A stretch of DNA of 16,385 nt from an uncultured Methanobrevibacter sp. (GTDB lineage Archaea > Methanobacteriota > Methanobacteria > Methanobacteriales > Methanobacteriaceae): positions 1 to 16,385 of the forward strand of contig ONQL01000046.1 in assembly GCA_900319985.1 (NCBI GenBank), in the 5' to 3' direction. The translations under genes and the position numbers were made by a program. The notes beneath the pieces are model-generated. The model saw only the letters and a list, made by a program, of their open reading frames with translations, searched no databases and was not told where the DNA came from. Of the stretch, positions 15,541 through 16,385 are shown one piece after another (position 1 is the first letter of the stretch; the number at the start of each line of letters is the position of its first letter).

Positions 15541-16385
15541 TGTTTCTGCAGTCTTGATGATTTCCGGAGAACAAATCAGTTATTTCAATGTTTACATCAG
15601 TTTCATTGTAAATCATTGAATTCAATTTCATCAATGTCAATGAAGTGAATCCTAAAGCGTATAAATCGTCTGTAATACCGAATTCCTCTGCGCTTGTAAG
15701 TGATGAAACGAGCTTGAATATCTTTTTCTCGGTTTCGGTCTCAGGCTCAACAAAGTCAAGTGCCAATGAAGGTTCAGGCAATGCCTTGATGTCTGTTTTA
15801 CCGTTAGGGGTTTGAGGCATTTCTTCAATTTGCATGAAGACTGTTGGAACCATGTACTTGGTCAGCTTGTTTTGCAAGTAACGTTTCAGGAGATTAATAT
15901 CAATATCTCTTTCTGCAGTGAAGTAGGCACATAAATGCTCGCTGCTGTTGATTTTCTTGATTACAACGGCGGTATTTTTGATGTTAGGGAATCTGGTAAT
16001 GTTGGATTCGATTTCTCCGATTTCTATTCTTAGTCCTCTGAGTTTGATTTGGTTGTCGATTCTTCCCTTGATGTCCAGTTCACCGTCTGGAAGTTCTATT
16101 GCGTAGTCTCCGCTTCTGTAGTATGGGATGTTGTTGATTGTTAGGTATACTTCTTCGGTTTTGTCGGGCATGTTGTAGTATCCTTTACCTACACCTACAC
16201 CTCCGATGTAGAGTTCTCCCATTACTCCTTGAGGTAAGAGTTTTCCGTCGATGTCTCTTACTTCTGTTACGTAGTTTTGTAGGGCTTTACCGATTGTGAT
16301 TTTTTCTGGGTCGGTTATTTCCTTGTAGTTGGAAGCTATTGTTGCTTCGGTTGGTCCGTAACTGTTGTATACTTTGGCGTCTGTG
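15494..16385 (-). CDS. Nonribosomal peptide synthetase, adenylation C-terminus and carrier domain (partial)
   Basis: The gene enters from the right edge; the 5' end is outside the window. The visible part begins in the A5 region (YNSYGPTE), continues through GELYIGGVGVGKGYY, RSGDYAIELPDG and the A10 PQTPNGKTD, and ends with a carrier domain whose phosphopantetheine serine is in LGFTSLTLMKL, after codon Leu198 region counted from the ATG at 16222. After EITDLF (carrier end, about 15571) the frame runs into 24 residues of unrelated sequence and stops at 15494. In the next frame the sequence continues sensibly as SPEIIKTAETMDLFPLT, straight into the condensation domain of the downstream gene. 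It is therefore probably the upstream part of one synthetase, split by a small indel. The ATG at 16222 is internal and not a true start. Confidence 0.9.
   Translation of the reverse strand, partial: TDAKVYNSYGPTEATIASNYKEITDPEKITIGKALQNYVTEVRDIDGKLLPQGVMGELYIGGVGVGKGYYNMPDKTEEVYLTINNIPYYRSGDYAIELPDGELDIKGRIDNQIKLRGLRIEIGEIESNITRFPNIKNTAVVIKKINSSEHLCAYFTAERDIDINLLKRYLQNKLTKYMVPTVFMQIEEMPQTPNGKTDIKALPEPSLALDFVEPETETEKKIFKLVSSLTSAEEFGITDDLYALGFTSLTLMKLNSMIYNETDVNIEITDLFSGNHQDCRNNGFIPINIQSVRYLL
15776..16385 (-). repeat. Adenylation-domain repeat, copy in the upstream module
   Basis: This is the partner of 12841-13450. The match extends to the window edge and probably beyond it. The 2935-base offset is not a multiple of three, in agreement with a frame change between the two modules. 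Confidence 0.85.

Noticed and set aside
15555..15580. Programmed ribosomal frameshift in the NRPS
   Set aside because: No slippery heptamer or downstream pseudoknot was recognised; a simple indel explains the data better.

Overview
The window looks like a chromosomal segment of a methanogenic archaeon, most likely Methanobrevibacter or a close relative in the Methanobacteriaceae. The grounds are low-GC, A/T-rich intergenic DNA, archaeal information-processing genes (ribosomal protein L21e, RNA polymerase subunit F, a DUF655 protein, KsgA, an archaeal HemK2-type methylase), TATA-like promoters, GGAGG/GGTGAT ribosome binding sites, and a nonribosomal peptide synthetase (NRPS), a gene type known in archaea mainly from Methanobrevibacter. 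Genus is an inference; no 16S or other marker is present.

Left third (1-4600): the 5' end of a cyclophilin gene diverges from argD (arginine biosynthesis), which is followed by a protein with six CxxC knuckles in a 96-residue repeat and an unusual start. A convergent Nudix hydrolase follows. Then come the lysine genes lysA and dapF. lysA is broken: an internal stretch of roughly 35-38 codons is missing and the reading frame changes at the junction. dapF is intact and ends in a clear hairpin plus T-run.

Middle (4587-7855, all minus strand): a translation/transcription cluster runs rpl21e - rpoF - [hairpin terminator] - DUF655 protein - ksgA - hemK2-like methylase - 55-residue membrane protein. 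The last gene is newly called here from its own ribosome binding site. A strong TATA element about 160 bases before rpl21e predicts a long leader carrying two hairpins, one of them a nested two-stem structure.

Right half (7910-16385, all minus strand): a secondary-metabolite operon. The C-terminal part of an upstream NRPS adenylation-carrier module enters from the right edge. It is followed by a condensation-adenylation-carrier-reductase terminal module, in a different frame but very probably once the same polypeptide. Two tandem MATE transporters (559 residues each) follow; both carry an unusual soluble C-terminal domain of about 120 residues that faintly resembles RsbW/GHKL anti-sigma domains. 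The expected pathway is assembly of a short peptide on the NRPS, reductive release as an aldehyde or alcohol, and export by the MATE proteins. The ten specificity positions of the visible complete adenylation domain read D-T-E-E-V-G-S-I-A-K, closest from memory to ornithine/lysine codes.

No tRNA, rRNA, CRISPR array, insertion sequence or phage gene was seen. No stretch over 300 bases lacks a gene.
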